Below the pieces are notes generated by a model, which was not told the DNA's origin, ran no database searches, and worked only from the letters and a program-made list of their open reading frames with translations. Of a DNA stretch of 51,546 nt, positions 14,582 through 24,628 are shown piece after piece. A program made the position numbers and the translations under genes. Source of the DNA: Clostridia bacterium. Its GTDB lineage: Bacteria; Bacillota; Clostridia; Christensenellales; Pumilibacteraceae. The stretch spans positions 1 to 51,546 of the forward strand of contig CAAGAW010000016.1 of the NCBI GenBank assembly GCA_900767465.1, written 5' to 3'. Numbering within the stretch: position 1 is the first letter of the stretch; each line of letters opens with the position of its first letter.

Positions 14582-17473
14582 ATGGTAAATTACGTAACCG
14601 AAAAATCGTATATCGCCTGCGTGGACGAACTCGAACGCCGGCTTGCCGCGCGCAAACCCGACCTCGACGTGCGCCACGTGGTAATAGTACCGGACGTGTA
14701 TACGTTTGAACTCGAAAAGCGGCTTATGCTCGGCTTCGGCGGCGCGTTCGACGTGGAAATCACGACGTTCAACCGTATATGTTCCCGTATAGTTTCGCCC
14801 GAAACGGAAGTAATCGGCAAACAGGCGGCGATTATGCTGTTAAAGCGTATCTGCCGCGAGAGGGCGGGCGAACTCAGATGTTATTCGCGATCCGCCCTCC
14901 GTCAGGGGTTCGGCGGTAAACTTTACGACGCGATCAACCGCTTCCGCAGTTGCGGAATTACCGCGGACGACCTTCGCGAAGCGGCGGAATCGGATACGAA
15001 AATCGCCGATCTCGCCCTTCTTTACTCGGAGTACGAAAAGGAAATCGCGGGCAAATACGTGGACGCCGGCGGCAGAATGAAACTTCTGCGCATTGAAGCC
15101 GAAAACCGCGGAATATTCAAAAACGCTCACGTTTACGTCGCGCTTTACGATACGTTCACAGCCGAAGCGGAAAGACTCGTTGACCTTATCGGCAATATCG
15201 CGCTGTCCGCAACCGTGTTTACGTCCGACCGTTGCGATCTCGGCAAAATTTCCGACGCGACGGTGTATAAGTTTGCCGACGACGTGCGCGAATACAAGGC
15301 GGTCGCCGTCATGATCCGCGAATATATCTTTTCGGGAGGAAACCCCGACGGGATCGCGATAGTGGACGGAAGAGGCGAAACCGCCGTTATGCGCCGCATT
15401 TTCGACGAATACGGCATACCGTACTACGCCGACGCAACCGTTACGCTCGACAAAACCGAACTCGGTCGGTTCGTTTTTACGCTTATTTCATGCGTTTCGG
15501 GCGTAATGCGGCAAAGCGACGTTATTTCGCTTGCGTTCAATCGTTATACCGGTCTTACCATCGACGAAAGTTCGGCGTTTGCCGACTACGTTCGCGCCCG
15601 CGCCGTGGACTACAAAGGCTTTTACGAGCCGTTCGACGACGAAGCCGCCGAGTCGAGCCGCAAAAAAATCGTTGCGCTTACCGACGGACTTAAGGACAAA
15701 ACCGACCGCGCGTCGTCGCTTGCCCGCGCGCTTACCGAAATTCTCGAAAAGATCGGCGCCCGCGAAACGACGATAGAGATCGGCAAACTCGACCTTCGCG
15801 ATTACGAGCAGGTCTACGACAAAGCAACCGACCTTATCCGTTCGTTCGGCGCGCTTATGTACGGCGCGGCGGACGACGAGGACGATAAAATTTCGGACGT
15901 TCTGCGCGAAGGATTCGCCGGAACCGAAATCTCGCTTGTCCCAAACCGCAGCGGAGTGGTTACCGTGGGCGGACTCGCGGCGTTCCGCGGCACGAGCGTA
16001 GACCTCGGAATAGTCGTAGGCTTTAACGACGGCGTTATGCCGTCGACGTTCCGTGACGACGGACTCGTAGCGGACAGCGATGCGGACAAACTCGAAAAAT
16101 ACCGTATAAAAATCGCGCCTAAAACGGAAGAGAAAACCGAACTTTGTCGCGACGAACTCCGTCATTTTCTTAAAGGCGCAAAGCGGCTTATACTCACGTA
16201 CACCGAAGAGGACGGCGCGAAGCCGTCGTACGATCTTATTAAAATCATGCGCGAAAACGGACTCAAGCCGCGTACTTTCGCACTCACCGACGAGGAAAAA
16301 ACCGACCCCGTAACGCTCGCACGGTTTCTTTCGGTAAGCGCGGGCGCATACGAATCGGTTATGCTCAACCCGAGTATGCCTAACGCCGGATCGGTACTTG
16401 CCGCAAGCGAGAACGCGGCGATTAAAATCGATCCCGTTCCTGACGAAAAACTTTCCGAACCCGTTGGCGCGGGACAAACGACTTCGGTAAGCGCGCTTCA
16501 GACGTATTTCAGATGCCCGCGAATGTACTTTTTCGGGTACGGACTAAAAATCAAAAAGCGCGAAGAGGGCAAAGTCAATGCCGTCGACGTAGGACTTCTG
16601 CTCCATAAAATCGCCGAAAACTACGTAAACGAAGGCTGTCCGGACGACTGCGAGTCGTTTGTAAAATCCGCGCTTCCCAAAGCGGTAAAACTGTTCGATA
16701 AATACGGTTACGCCGTCAACGAACGCATCCTGTCGCGCGTCGAAAAGGAAGCGATAAAACTTGCCGCCGTCATAAAAACGCAGATACGTATAGGCAATTT
16801 TAAACCGATAGCCACCGAAAAAAGTTTCGGAAAACAGGACAGCGAACTTAAAACCGTAACGCTTCCGTGCGGCGTCGGACTTATGGGAAACATCGACCGG
16901 ATAGACGCGTACGGCGATTACGCCCGCGTTATCGACTACAAAACGGGCGCGTGCGACTTCGACTACGCCGACGTGTATTACGGCAAAAAAATCCAACTTC
17001 CCGTATATCTCCGCGTACTTATCGAAAACGGCTATCGACCCGCAGGAGCGTTCTATTTTCCGCTCGCTTCTTCGTGGTCGGACGACGAATACACGCACCG
17101 GCTTATCGGTCCGTTCAACACGGACGAAGACGTACTTCGCGCCACCGATCCCGAACTCGTCGCCGAAGAGGGTAAAAGCAAAGTCGTTGCCGCATCGACG
17201 TTTATTATGAAATCGGGCATACGCAGCTTTTACGGATCCCGCCGCGCGGTAACCGAATCCACGCTCGGAAAGATTGCGTCGTACGCCGTAGCGGTCGCCG
17301 ACGGCGCGGCGCGCGAAATCCGCGACGGTTATATCGAGCCGACCCCGCTCGACGACGGCGCAATTGCCTGCAATCGGTGCGATTTTCGTAACGCGTGCTT
17401 ACGCAAAGGCAAGACGAGAGGCGAAAAACCCGTCGGAGCGGACGACGTTGCGGAGGTGAACTACAATGTCTGA
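14582..17473 (+). CDS. addB: ATP-dependent helicase/nuclease subunit AddB
   Basis: This 963-residue protein is the partner of AddA in the dsDNA break-processing helicase-nuclease that resects ends to Chi-like sites. The N terminus aligns in pattern with AddB (VVIVPDVYTFELEKRLM in place of the usual LVPEQMTFQ), but the Walker A motif seen in some AddB proteins is absent. The inactivated helicase region is followed by a PD-(D/E)XK nuclease from about residue 630: TYFRCPRMYFF with an Fe-S Cys near 645, the catalytic stretch ARVIDYKTGA near 782, and CNRCDFRNAC near 930-939, which supplies the other three Cys of the [4Fe-4S] staple. It is shorter than the ~1160-residue Bacillus protein. The stop overlaps the addA ATG by 8 bp. 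No RBS precedes the start, in line with a leaderless transcript. Confidence 0.93.
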   Translation: MVNYVTEKSYIACVDELERRLAARKPDLDVRHVVIVPDVYTFELEKRLMLGFGGAFDVEITTFNRICSRIVSPETEVIGKQAAIMLLKRICRERAGELRCYSRSALRQGFGGKLYDAINRFRSCGITADDLREAAESDTKIADLALLYSEYEKEIAGKYVDAGGRMKLLRIEAENRGIFKNAHVYVALYDTFTAEAERLVDLIGNIALSATVFTSDRCDLGKISDATVYKFADDVREYKAVAVMIREYIFSGGNPDGIAIVDGRGETAVMRRIFDEYGIPYYADATVTLDKTELGRFVFTLISCVSGVMRQSDVISLAFNRYTGLTIDESSAFADYVRARAVDYKGFYEPFDDEAAESSRKKIVALTDGLKDKTDRASSLARALTEILEKIGARETTIEIGKLDLRDYEQVYDKATDLIRSFGALMYGAADDEDDKISDVLREGFAGTEISLVPNRSGVVTVGGLAAFRGTSVDLGIVVGFNDGVMPSTFRDDGLVADSDADKLEKYRIKIAPKTEEKTELCRDELRHFLKGAKRLILTYTEEDGAKPSYDLIKIMRENGLKPRTFALTDEEKTDPVTLARFLSVSAGAYESVMLNPSMPNAGSVLAASENAAIKIDPVPDEKLSEPVGAGQTTSVSALQTYFRCPRMYFFGYGLKIKKREEGKVNAVDVGLLLHKIAENYVNEGCPDDCESFVKSALPKAVKLFDKYGYAVNERILSRVEKEAIKLAAVIKTQIRIGNFKPIATEKSFGKQDSELKTVTLPCGVGLMGNIDRIDAYGDYARVIDYKTGACDFDYADVYYGKKIQLPVYLRVLIENGYRPAGAFYFPLASSWSDDEYTHRLIGPFNTDEDVLRATDPELVAEEGKSKVVAASTFIMKSGIRSFYGSRRAVTESTLGKIASYAVAVADGAAREIRDGYIEPTPLDDGAIACNRCDFRNACLRKGKTRGEKPVGADDVAEVNYNV

Positions 17474-20400
17474 ATTCCCGCCGACCCCCGATCAGGCAAA
17501 GGCAATATACGAGCGCGGCGGCAACCTTCTGGTTGCGGCTTCGGCCGGCAGCGGCAAAACCACCGTTATGATCGAGCGCGTGTTGTCGCTTCTCGGCGAG
17601 GGCGTCGGACTCGACCGCATGGTTATCTGTACGTTCACCCGCGCGGCTGCCGCCGATATGCGCGAAAAACTCACGAATAAACTTATCGAAGCGGAAGAGG
17701 AAGGTTTGCCGTGGGCGAGCGAAGGACTCAAAAAACTTCCGCTTGCCGAAATCAGCACGATTCACAGTTGGTGTCAACGCCTTATCCGCAACTATTTCTT
17801 CGCCATCGACGCCGATCCCGCGTTCGAGATCGCGGACGAGAGCGAATCCCGCTCGTGGCTTATCGAATCGGTAAACGAGGCGATAGAAGAGGCAATCGGT
17901 TCCGCCGACCCCGACTTTACGCAGTTTTACGAAATCAACGAACACCACCGGTCGTACGACAAACTTACCGGCGGCGTGTTACGCCTTTACGACTTCGCGT
18001 TTTCTCAGTCCGACCCCGAAAAGTTCTTGAAAGAGGACGCGTTCAAAGGGTACGACAACCCCGCGTTTTGCGACGAAATCGTCGATAAATATCGCGCGTC
18101 CGTTCTCGGCAGGTTCGAGCCGCTTGCCAAAGCGCTGCTTGAGGAAGCGGAAACGGCAGGGTTTACCCGGGCGATTCCCGCGCTCGACGCGTTCTACGCC
18201 CGTACCCGCGGCGGCAACGAAAAAGTTCCGCCCAAGCCGAGCAAAGTTCCCGACGAGTATATGCCGATTATCGAAAAGTACGAGCGAATCCGCGCCGCGT
18301 TCAAAAAAGAAACGGACGCGATTTCCGCGTACGACAAACTTAATCCGCCGACCGAAAGGAAGTTCGTCGAAGTTTTAACGTCGCTTACGCTCGCCGCGGC
18401 AAAAAAATACGCCGCGAAAAAGCGCAAAAAGGCAAAACTCGACTACGGAGACCTCGAACATCTTACCGTGCGCCTTCTCGAAAACGAGGAAATCCGCCGT
18501 GAAATTTCCGAAAAATACCGCTACGTGTTCGTGGACGAGTATCAGGACGTAAACCCGCTTCAGGAGCGGATCACGGGCGCGCTCGCCGGTTCCGACCTAT
18601 TTTTGGTAGGCGACGTAAAGCAGAGCATTTACGCGTTTCGTATGTGCGATCCGACGATTTTCCGCAACAATTACGAAAACCCCGCCGAAAACGGGTTTTT
18701 GCCGGTTATACGGCTCAACGACAACTTCCGCAGCAGCCGCGACGTTCTCGATTTCGCAAACTCCGTGTTTGCCGAACTTATGACCGAACGTTACGGCGGA
18801 CTTAACTACGCCGAAGAAGCGACACTCAAAGCCGGCGGAAACGTCCCCGGCACCGGCGTAACGCTTACCGCGATTTGTAACGACGAGGAGAAAACCCGCG
18901 TTTCGGGCGTTTACAGCGTAATGAAAGCGGCGGAAGAGGACGACCGCGGCTCGGCAGCCGACGCCGAAACCAACGTAATAGTAAACGATATAGTCGAGCG
19001 GCTTTCCATGCCCGTGCAAGGCAGCGATAAGGTTCGCGAGGTTACGCCGTCCGATATAGCCGTCCTCGTCGAATCCCGCGGCGAAAGGGTAACTCTTTTG
19101 GTGGATAAATTACGCCGCCTCGGCATAAACGCTTCCGTCGCCGACAAACTGCGCTTTACGTCCGTACCGGAAGTGTGCGCTCTGTGCGAATTTATCGTAC
19201 TGTTGTCCGACCCGACCGACGACGTAGCCTTTTGTTCGGTCGCGCTTTCCGCGCTCGGAACGCTTACCCCCGACGACCTCGCCCGCGTCCGGAAATCGGA
19301 CGGAGCGGAAGAATCTTTCGTGAGATTATGTATGCGTTACAGCGAAAAATCGGACGAAACCGCCCGTAAACTCGCCGCGCTTTTCGCGCTTGTCGGGCGT
19401 TATCGCGACCTTAGCGCGGTGCTTGACGCGGGCGAACTTATCGGACGGCTCGTCGCCGAGAAAAAATGGTTCGCGGTCGTGTTCGCTTCGGACGGAGCGG
19501 AGAGTAAAGCGGACGCGCTCAACTCGTTCTTAAAGCACGTTAACGCTTACGGCGGAGGCGGAGCGAGTGTGGGCGAGTACGCCGGATATATCCGCGACGA
19601 AACGGACGATTACGCGCTGCCGCCCACGGCGGATTCGGTGCGCGTTATGACGATTCACGCCTCGAAAGGTCTGGAATTCCCGTTTGTTTATCTTATGGGA
19701 ACGGGCGGCAAATTCAATTTCCGCGATCTCGGCAGTTCCGTGATTTTAAATAAGGACGTCGGCGTAGCGATCCGCGACTACGATCTCGTCGAACACAAAG
19801 AGATTCGTAACCGCCTGACTTTTGCGGCGCGACTTCAGCTCAAAAAGACGCTCGAAGAAGAAAAAATGCGGCTTTTGTACGTTGCCCTCACCCGCGCCAA
19901 GTACGGACTTAACGTGTACGCCACCGTAAAGCCGGACGATCCTCTTTTTGCCGGTGCGGTCGATTTCCCGTACGATTACGAAAGCGGCAAATGCTTTTTC
20001 GACTGGCTCCGTCCGGGTTTTGCGCGCCACGGATTCCGAAAATTTCTGCGGTCGGAATGCCGCGCGGATTTTGGCGGCGCGCTCGAAAAACTCACGTCGC
20101 CCCCCGACGAAAAAATCGTCCGGACGATGCGCGAAATTTTCGACCGACGTATCGAAATTCCGGATACGGTACTTAAAAAAAGCGTCACCGCTATCGTTAC
20201 CGATCCCGACGAACAAGCCCCCGTCTATGCCGAAAACGCGGACTGCGAACGCGCGATCCGCAAGGGTAACGCGTACCATAAGGCTATGGAACTTATCGAC
20301 TTTTCGGCGAATTTCGAGGACGAGTGGCAGCGGCTTTCGGAGATCGTTCCGGACTTTGGCGAAGTTAAAAAATCCGAACTTGCATCCGCGCAAAAATCGG

Positions 20401-20693
20401 TTGGCGAGTTCGTGCGCGGCGGCAAAATCTACCGCGAGCAACCCTTTATTTATTCGCCCGACGGCAAATCGCTCGTACAGGGTATCATCGACCTTATGAT
20501 CGTAAGAGGAAACGAAGCGACGATAGTCGATTATAAGACAAGTCGCCCCGAAGCGGTCGGAAGCGAGCAATACCGCCGCCAGCTTTCGCTGTACGCCCGC
20601 GCCGCCGAAAAAGTCCTCGGACTTAAAATAACCGACGCGTACGTGTATTCGTTTACACTCGGCAAGTTCGTCGGGCACGATATTTCGCACTGA
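17466..20693 (+). CDS. addA: ATP-dependent helicase/nuclease subunit AddA
   Basis: This 1075-residue SF1A (UvrD-like) helicase is fused to a RecB-type nuclease. The Q-motif TPDQAKAIY is at 7-15, Walker A ASAGSGKTT at 25-33, helicase motif Ia CTFTRAAAADMREKL near 57, Walker B VFVDEYQDVNPLQ near 355, motif III GDVKQSIYAFR near 378, and the late motifs VMTIHASKGLEFPFVY (near 728) and LLYVALTRAK (near 803). The C-terminal nuclease has IVDYKTSRPE near 1020. With AddB it resects double-strand breaks for RecA loading. It is shorter than the ~1230-residue Bacillus enzyme but has all motifs. The start overlaps addB by 8 bp, with GGAGGTGAA just upstream. A clear terminator follows at 20721. Confidence 0.96.
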   Translation: MSEFPPTPDQAKAIYERGGNLLVAASAGSGKTTVMIERVLSLLGEGVGLDRMVICTFTRAAAADMREKLTNKLIEAEEEGLPWASEGLKKLPLAEISTIHSWCQRLIRNYFFAIDADPAFEIADESESRSWLIESVNEAIEEAIGSADPDFTQFYEINEHHRSYDKLTGGVLRLYDFAFSQSDPEKFLKEDAFKGYDNPAFCDEIVDKYRASVLGRFEPLAKALLEEAETAGFTRAIPALDAFYARTRGGNEKVPPKPSKVPDEYMPIIEKYERIRAAFKKETDAISAYDKLNPPTERKFVEVLTSLTLAAAKKYAAKKRKKAKLDYGDLEHLTVRLLENEEIRREISEKYRYVFVDEYQDVNPLQERITGALAGSDLFLVGDVKQSIYAFRMCDPTIFRNNYENPAENGFLPVIRLNDNFRSSRDVLDFANSVFAELMTERYGGLNYAEEATLKAGGNVPGTGVTLTAICNDEEKTRVSGVYSVMKAAEEDDRGSAADAETNVIVNDIVERLSMPVQGSDKVREVTPSDIAVLVESRGERVTLLVDKLRRLGINASVADKLRFTSVPEVCALCEFIVLLSDPTDDVAFCSVALSALGTLTPDDLARVRKSDGAEESFVRLCMRYSEKSDETARKLAALFALVGRYRDLSAVLDAGELIGRLVAEKKWFAVVFASDGAESKADALNSFLKHVNAYGGGGASVGEYAGYIRDETDDYALPPTADSVRVMTIHASKGLEFPFVYLMGTGGKFNFRDLGSSVILNKDVGVAIRDYDLVEHKEIRNRLTFAARLQLKKTLEEEKMRLLYVALTRAKYGLNVYATVKPDDPLFAGAVDFPYDYESGKCFFDWLRPGFARHGFRKFLRSECRADFGGALEKLTSPPDEKIVRTMREIFDRRIEIPDTVLKKSVTAIVTDPDEQAPVYAENADCERAIRKGNAYHKAMELIDFSANFEDEWQRLSEIVPDFGEVKKSELASAQKSVGEFVRGGKIYREQPFIYSPDGKSLVQGIIDLMIVRGNEATIVDYKTSRPEAVGSEQYRRQLSLYARAAEKVLGLKITDAYVYSFTLGKFVGHDISH

Positions 20694-20720
20694 CGCGGAA
20701 CGGAGTTTTCCGTTTAATAT

Positions 20721-20757
20721 CAAACGCCGCCCCTTTACGAGACGGCGTTTGGTTTTT
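20721..20757 (+). terminator. Intrinsic terminator of addBA
   Basis: CAAACGCCG (20721-20729) pairs perfectly with CGGCGTTTG (20743-20751), followed by GTTTTT. It may also serve the convergent minus-strand gene ending at 20790. Confidence 0.85.
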
Positions 20758-20789
20758 AGACCCCAAAAACGAAAACTTTAAGCAACCGC

Positions 20790-21062
20790 TTATAAATAAC
20801 GAATTAACAAAACGATTGCCGCTACTGCGTAACCGAGAAGAGAAATAAACGATAGAATTAAGCAGAAGAACCAGAACGGATTAGTGTCTTTTTCGCCGGT
20901 TTCCTCCTCGCGCTTGCTTTCCTCCTCGGCGGCTTCGAGTAAATCCGCGTCGACGACGAGGCGGGATTGCACGTCAATAAAACTCTCGTCTTTTTCGGGC
21001 GGGACAAAATAGGACCACGATCCGTAATCGGCGTTGTCGTTCGACTTATTATCGTTTTTCAT
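20790..21062 (-). CDS. Small tail-anchored membrane protein, unknown
   Basis: This 90-residue protein has an acidic, Asn/Asp/Glu-rich N-terminal two thirds and a single C-terminal membrane region of about 25-28 residues (FWFFCLILSFISLLGYAVAA, then IVLLIRYL), giving tail-anchored topology. A QSRLVVDADLLEAAEEESKR stretch looks helical and may be a coiled coil. The start at 21062 is chosen because AAAGGCGG lies just upstream; the longer reading to 21134 overlaps the upstream hydrolase. It lies 49 bases downstream of the hydrolase on the same strand and is likely co-transcribed. No family was recognised. Confidence 0.75.
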   Translation of the reverse strand: MKNDNKSNDNADYGSWSYFVPPEKDESFIDVQSRLVVDADLLEAAEEESKREEETGEKDTNPFWFFCLILSFISLLGYAVAAIVLLIRYL

Positions 21063-21111
21063 ATAAACCGCCTTTGCGCATGCGCGCCCGACAAGATTTA
21101 CCGCAGCGTGG

Positions 21112-22023
21112 CTATCTTGCCAAAAACGCCGCAATATCCGCAGTAACCTTGCCTTTCGTGTCGTCGTTAAGAATCTCGTGCCGACCGGTCGGGTAGAGTA
21201 TGAGTTCGGCGTTTTTTCCGTACTTCGTCAGTTTTTTATAAACCTTCTTCACGCCCTTGCCGTAATCGCCCACGGGGTCGCCTTCGCCTGATACGAGCAG
21301 AATGGGAATAAACGGCATATTCTTGAACCACGCCTCGCGGTTGGTGAGTTTGTTAAGCGTAACGAGGTCGATCATCGCGCTCACCGTAAAGCGGAAATTG
21401 CATTTCGGATCGAGGGCGAAACGCTTTCTGACCGACTCGTCCTTCGTAAGCCACGAGTTAGGGTCGCGTTCGGACTTATAACGCTTGTTGTAACTTCCGA
21501 ACGCGAGCGAGTCGGCGGTTTCGGAAATGTGTTTTTCGCCCTTGAAGGCGCGTATGATTTTAAGAAAAGCAAGCCCGATTCCCGCCGCGCCGTTCGGACC
21601 GCCCGTTCCCATAATCACGAGTTTGTCGGGACGGACGTAACGTTCGGTTGCAAGCCTCACCACGAACGAACCCATCGAATGCCCCATAAGGTAATACGGA
21701 AGCGTGGGGTAAGTCGCTTTCATCTCGTCCGAAAAGATCTTTACGTCCAGCGCGAGCAGATCGTACCCGTCGCGCCCGGCAAAGTATCCGAGTTCGCCGT
21801 CGCCGGCAGTTTCGCCGTGACCGAGGTGATCGTACCCGAACACGACGTACCCGCGCGCCGCCATCTCGCGCATAAAGGAATCGTATCTGCCTATATATTC
21901 CGTCATACCGTGTACGACGTGAAAAATTGCCCTCGGCGCGACGTCGGGAATATAAACCCGTCCGACCAGCGTATGAACCCCGTCCGAAGAAAGCACGCGT
22001 TTTTCTCTGACTTCGATATTCAT
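21112..22023 (-). CDS. Alpha/beta hydrolase, monoacylglycerol lipase-like (hydrolase_4)
   Basis: This 303-residue alpha/beta hydrolase has the oxyanion motif HGMTEYIGRYD near 38-48, the GYDHLGHG signature near 63-70, nucleophile Ser116 in GHSMGS, Asp in VSGEGDPVGDYG near 254, and His in GRHEILND near 281-288. This layout is that of the serine aminopeptidase S33/monoacylglycerol lipase (PldB) group, which cleaves monoglycerides or lysophospholipids in the cytoplasm. There is no signal peptide. An AGGAGT RBS precedes the ATG. The first gene of a probable pair with the tail-anchored protein; the promoter is not clear. Confidence 0.92.
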   Translation of the reverse strand: MNIEVREKRVLSSDGVHTLVGRVYIPDVAPRAIFHVVHGMTEYIGRYDSFMREMAARGYVVFGYDHLGHGETAGDGELGYFAGRDGYDLLALDVKIFSDEMKATYPTLPYYLMGHSMGSFVVRLATERYVRPDKLVIMGTGGPNGAAGIGLAFLKIIRAFKGEKHISETADSLAFGSYNKRYKSERDPNSWLTKDESVRKRFALDPKCNFRFTVSAMIDLVTLNKLTNREAWFKNMPFIPILLVSGEGDPVGDYGKGVKKVYKKLTKYGKNAELILYPTGRHEILNDDTKGKVTADIAAFLAR

Positions 22024-22216
22024 CGGTTACTCCTGAAAAGTATCGTATAATTTAAGTTTAGCACATAAAGCGGAGAAATGCAAGAAAATAGCCCGAAAAC
22101 TTGCCACCGCTATAAAAAAACTTCGCGAACGCCGTTATTTTTTCCCGAATATAACGGTTATCGGCGGGTATGTGCGACGGCAATGTGTAAGGAAGGTTAA
22201 AAACGTTTTCATACGC

Positions 22217-22245
22217 TTGACAAAATTCGCGCGTTAGGGTACAAT
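22217..22245 (+). promoter_or_regulatory. Sigma-A promoter of the large lipoprotein gene
   Basis: TTGACA (22217-22222), 17 bases, TACAAT (22240-22245). The 56-base interval to the ATG holds a short GCGG..CCGC inverted repeat and a GGAGGTG RBS. Between 22024 and 22216 I see only the hydrolase upstream region and AT-rich spacer. Confidence 0.8.
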
Positions 22246-22300
22246 ACCCGTATAAGGAACGGCGCGGCAAAGACCGCCCGTACAAAAAACGGAGGTGTTT

Positions 22301-24049
22301 ATGAAAAAGAAAATAACGGTTATAGTCGCCGTGATTCTTTGTCTCGCGTTTGCGCTTTGCGGATGCGGAACGGCGAATACGAAATTCACGCCTGAGGTCA
22401 AAACCCGCAAGATCACTCAAGCCGTGAATATGGCGGAGGGTCTTGAAAACGCAACGGGAGGAGTAATCAAAAAGTACAGCTCAACTTCCAATACGTTTGC
22501 GCCGCTTTACGTGGTCGAAGGAACGCAGACGGCGGGAGACAAAAGGCGCGAAACGCGCGTGTTCAGTTACGGTTCGGGAGAGACTGTTCTTTCGCTTGCC
22601 GATACCGCAGCCAACAAATACAACGTTCGCATACTTGACGACGATTCCGCGCTCTACGTGTACACCGAACCCACCGACGTAGAACTCGATCTCGGTCAAG
22701 GCGATTCTAATCACGTGTATACCCACTACGCCGCGATTTATTCCCGCACCGGAAAACTCATCGCCGAAAAAGAAAAGAAGATTGCTTATCGGCACAATCC
22801 GATCACTATTTCCGAACTCATCGAAGACTACAATATCACCGGAGGCGGCTCGGAAAGAAGATTTTTCTTCCGTACGTATAACGACGACGTCTGGGAACTG
22901 AACGACAAAAACGACTTCGACCTCATTGCGACCAAAGTTCCGTTTTATAACGATCCCGTCTATTACACCTGCAAGGTAAACGGGTACTACTACGCTGCCG
23001 ACGATGCGACCATAACGGTTTACGATTCCGTTTTCAACAAGGTTTCGGTTTATAACGCTCCGATTTATATGGCTTCCGGCGACGGCGCGTCCGTTTATAT
23101 GCTCAATAACGGCAACGCGATCGTCCAGACTCCGGTTGCCGTACCCGACAGCGAAAAGAATTACGACGTTTCTATGACTTTCGACAACGTCGTCGTAAAG
23201 CTCAGACTCGTGACGTACTTAGTCAATCCGCTTAAAGGAACGCAGAAAAAGATCAAATTCAACTATCTGCTCACCAACGTTTACACCCGAGCGACCGCGT
23301 CCGATACGTTCGACGCTTATGCCGCGGGCGTCGAGAATATCGGTTTCGGATTCAAACTTCAGGACAAATCCATAGACTTCAACAACAACGAAATTTTCGT
23401 TATCGGCAACAACGGCAAAGTCGGCGATTCGCTTAAACTTGTCGGGAATCAGTCTAAAAACCTGCTTTACACCGTAGACGGAAATTACTTTACGATCACG
23501 GACGACGACGGTTACGTTCACGTTTATAACAAGAAACTCAAAGAAGTAAAATCGTACCCCAAAAACGCAATCGGCTCGTTCAAAAAAGCCGGTCCGTACC
23601 TTATCGATACGACCGAGCAGATCATTTACGATTACGCGCTTAACGAGATTTATCGTTCGCCTAAAGACGAAGAGGGTAGTTTTACCGAAGACTTCTTTAT
23701 TACGACGATCGGCAAGTACGATTATCGTATAGCCACCCTTTCTAAAGTAAACGACACTACCGCCGCGTTCAACGAATTCCGCGACGGAAAGATAAAGCAA
23801 ATCTTCACGTTCACCGAGGACGGCGACGAAACGCTCGAAATGGAAGACAGTGCGTACGCTTATCGCGGATATTACAACGGCGGACAGTTCTACTGCACGC
23901 ACAAAACCTCGACCGGCAAGTATTACTACTACAATTTCGACGGCGTGCTTCTGTGCGAAACCGCAACCGCGCTTTCCGGAAACTCGGTAGTCGGCGGTTG
24001 CAGCGTTATGATCGACGCGACCAACGGCGTCTATATGCTTTTCAAGTAA
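22301..24049 (+). CDS. Large secreted lipoprotein, possible beta-propeller
   Basis: This 582-residue protein has a lipoprotein signal: KKK start, hydrophobic core, and lipobox LCGC with Cys22. The mature part is rich in Tyr, Asp, Asn and Thr and built of repeated short strands separated by Gly/Asn/Asp turns, for example DDGYVHVYNKKLKEVKSY, NGYYYAADDATITVYDS and TEQIIYDYALNEIYRS. That spacing suggests blades of a beta-propeller or a beta-solenoid. No catalytic motif or known domain was recognised. It would sit on the outer face of the membrane. It is a single gene with its own promoter and terminator. GGAGGTG is the RBS; an in-frame GTG six bases upstream is less likely. Confidence 0.85.
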   Translation: MKKKITVIVAVILCLAFALCGCGTANTKFTPEVKTRKITQAVNMAEGLENATGGVIKKYSSTSNTFAPLYVVEGTQTAGDKRRETRVFSYGSGETVLSLADTAANKYNVRILDDDSALYVYTEPTDVELDLGQGDSNHVYTHYAAIYSRTGKLIAEKEKKIAYRHNPITISELIEDYNITGGGSERRFFFRTYNDDVWELNDKNDFDLIATKVPFYNDPVYYTCKVNGYYYAADDATITVYDSVFNKVSVYNAPIYMASGDGASVYMLNNGNAIVQTPVAVPDSEKNYDVSMTFDNVVVKLRLVTYLVNPLKGTQKKIKFNYLLTNVYTRATASDTFDAYAAGVENIGFGFKLQDKSIDFNNNEIFVIGNNGKVGDSLKLVGNQSKNLLYTVDGNYFTITDDDGYVHVYNKKLKEVKSYPKNAIGSFKKAGPYLIDTTEQIIYDYALNEIYRSPKDEEGSFTEDFFITTIGKYDYRIATLSKVNDTTAAFNEFRDGKIKQIFTFTEDGDETLEMEDSAYAYRGYYNGGQFYCTHKTSTGKYYYYNFDGVLLCETATALSGNSVVGGCSVMIDATNGVYMLFK

Positions 24050-24097
24050 AGACGTAATCGACCCGATTCAACGGCAGAATAAGTCAACGAACACCAA

Positions 24098-24139
24098 AAA
24101 CGCTTTCCCGCGACTGACGGGAGAGCGTTTAATTTTTTT
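24098..24139 (+). terminator. Intrinsic terminator of the large lipoprotein gene
   Basis: AAACGCTTTCCCG (24098-24110) pairs with CGGGAGAGCGTTT (24118-24130) with one wobble, followed by AATTTTTTT. Confidence 0.85.
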
Positions 24140-24233
24140 AACGAGATAACGTTAAGAATAATTCTTCGTAACGCTTGCCCGCGATCGGTTTGCGGCAAAC
24201 GACCTGCGTTTCGGCGTATTTCTTAAATGATAA

Positions 24234-24554
24234 TCACCGTTGCCGCGACATGAATTTGTCCATTTTCCCTAAAATATCGTTGCACACGAAAGGCAGAATC
24301 GGCTTAAATCCCTGCGCCTTCGCCCGTCCGTTTTGCGCGCTCATCATCGACGTTAGCGCGTTTATCATTTCCGGGTTCGCGGATTGCCCCGCAACCGTTT
24401 TTAATAATTCGGCGCGCGGGTCGGTCGGCGGGGCGTCTGCCGAAGCGGATTTAACTTCGCCGCGGTTACGTTTTATTGCGTTCACGGCCGCCAGTAGCGC
24501 GGTCGCGTCTTTATTGCCGCCGAGAATCAGCGGGAGCAAAGCGGAAATATCCAT
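24234..24554 (-). CDS. Small unknown protein divergent from the subtilase unit
   Basis: This 106-residue protein has a hydrophobic opening (ISALLPLILGGNKDATALLAAV), a low-complexity Ala/Pro/Asp linker, and a helical C-terminal half with ALTSMMSAQN and PFVCNDILGKMDKFM. There is no signal peptide or clear membrane helix. GGAGGTC precedes the ATG. It is divergent from the small protein and subtilase at 24629-26024 across a 74-base AT-rich region. Short proteins opening with DxSxLLPLLLG are seen in spore formers, but I cannot name a family. A sporulation link is a guess from context only. Confidence 0.75.
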   Translation of the reverse strand: MDISALLPLILGGNKDATALLAAVNAIKRNRGEVKSASADAPPTDPRAELLKTVAGQSANPEMINALTSMMSAQNGRAKAQGFKPILPFVCNDILGKMDKFMSRQR

Positions 24555-24628
24555 AATTTTGACCTCCGTCGGGTACGTTTTATATATATGTCGGCATATA
24601 CATAAAAGTGTGTGCGGGAGGTAAAGAT

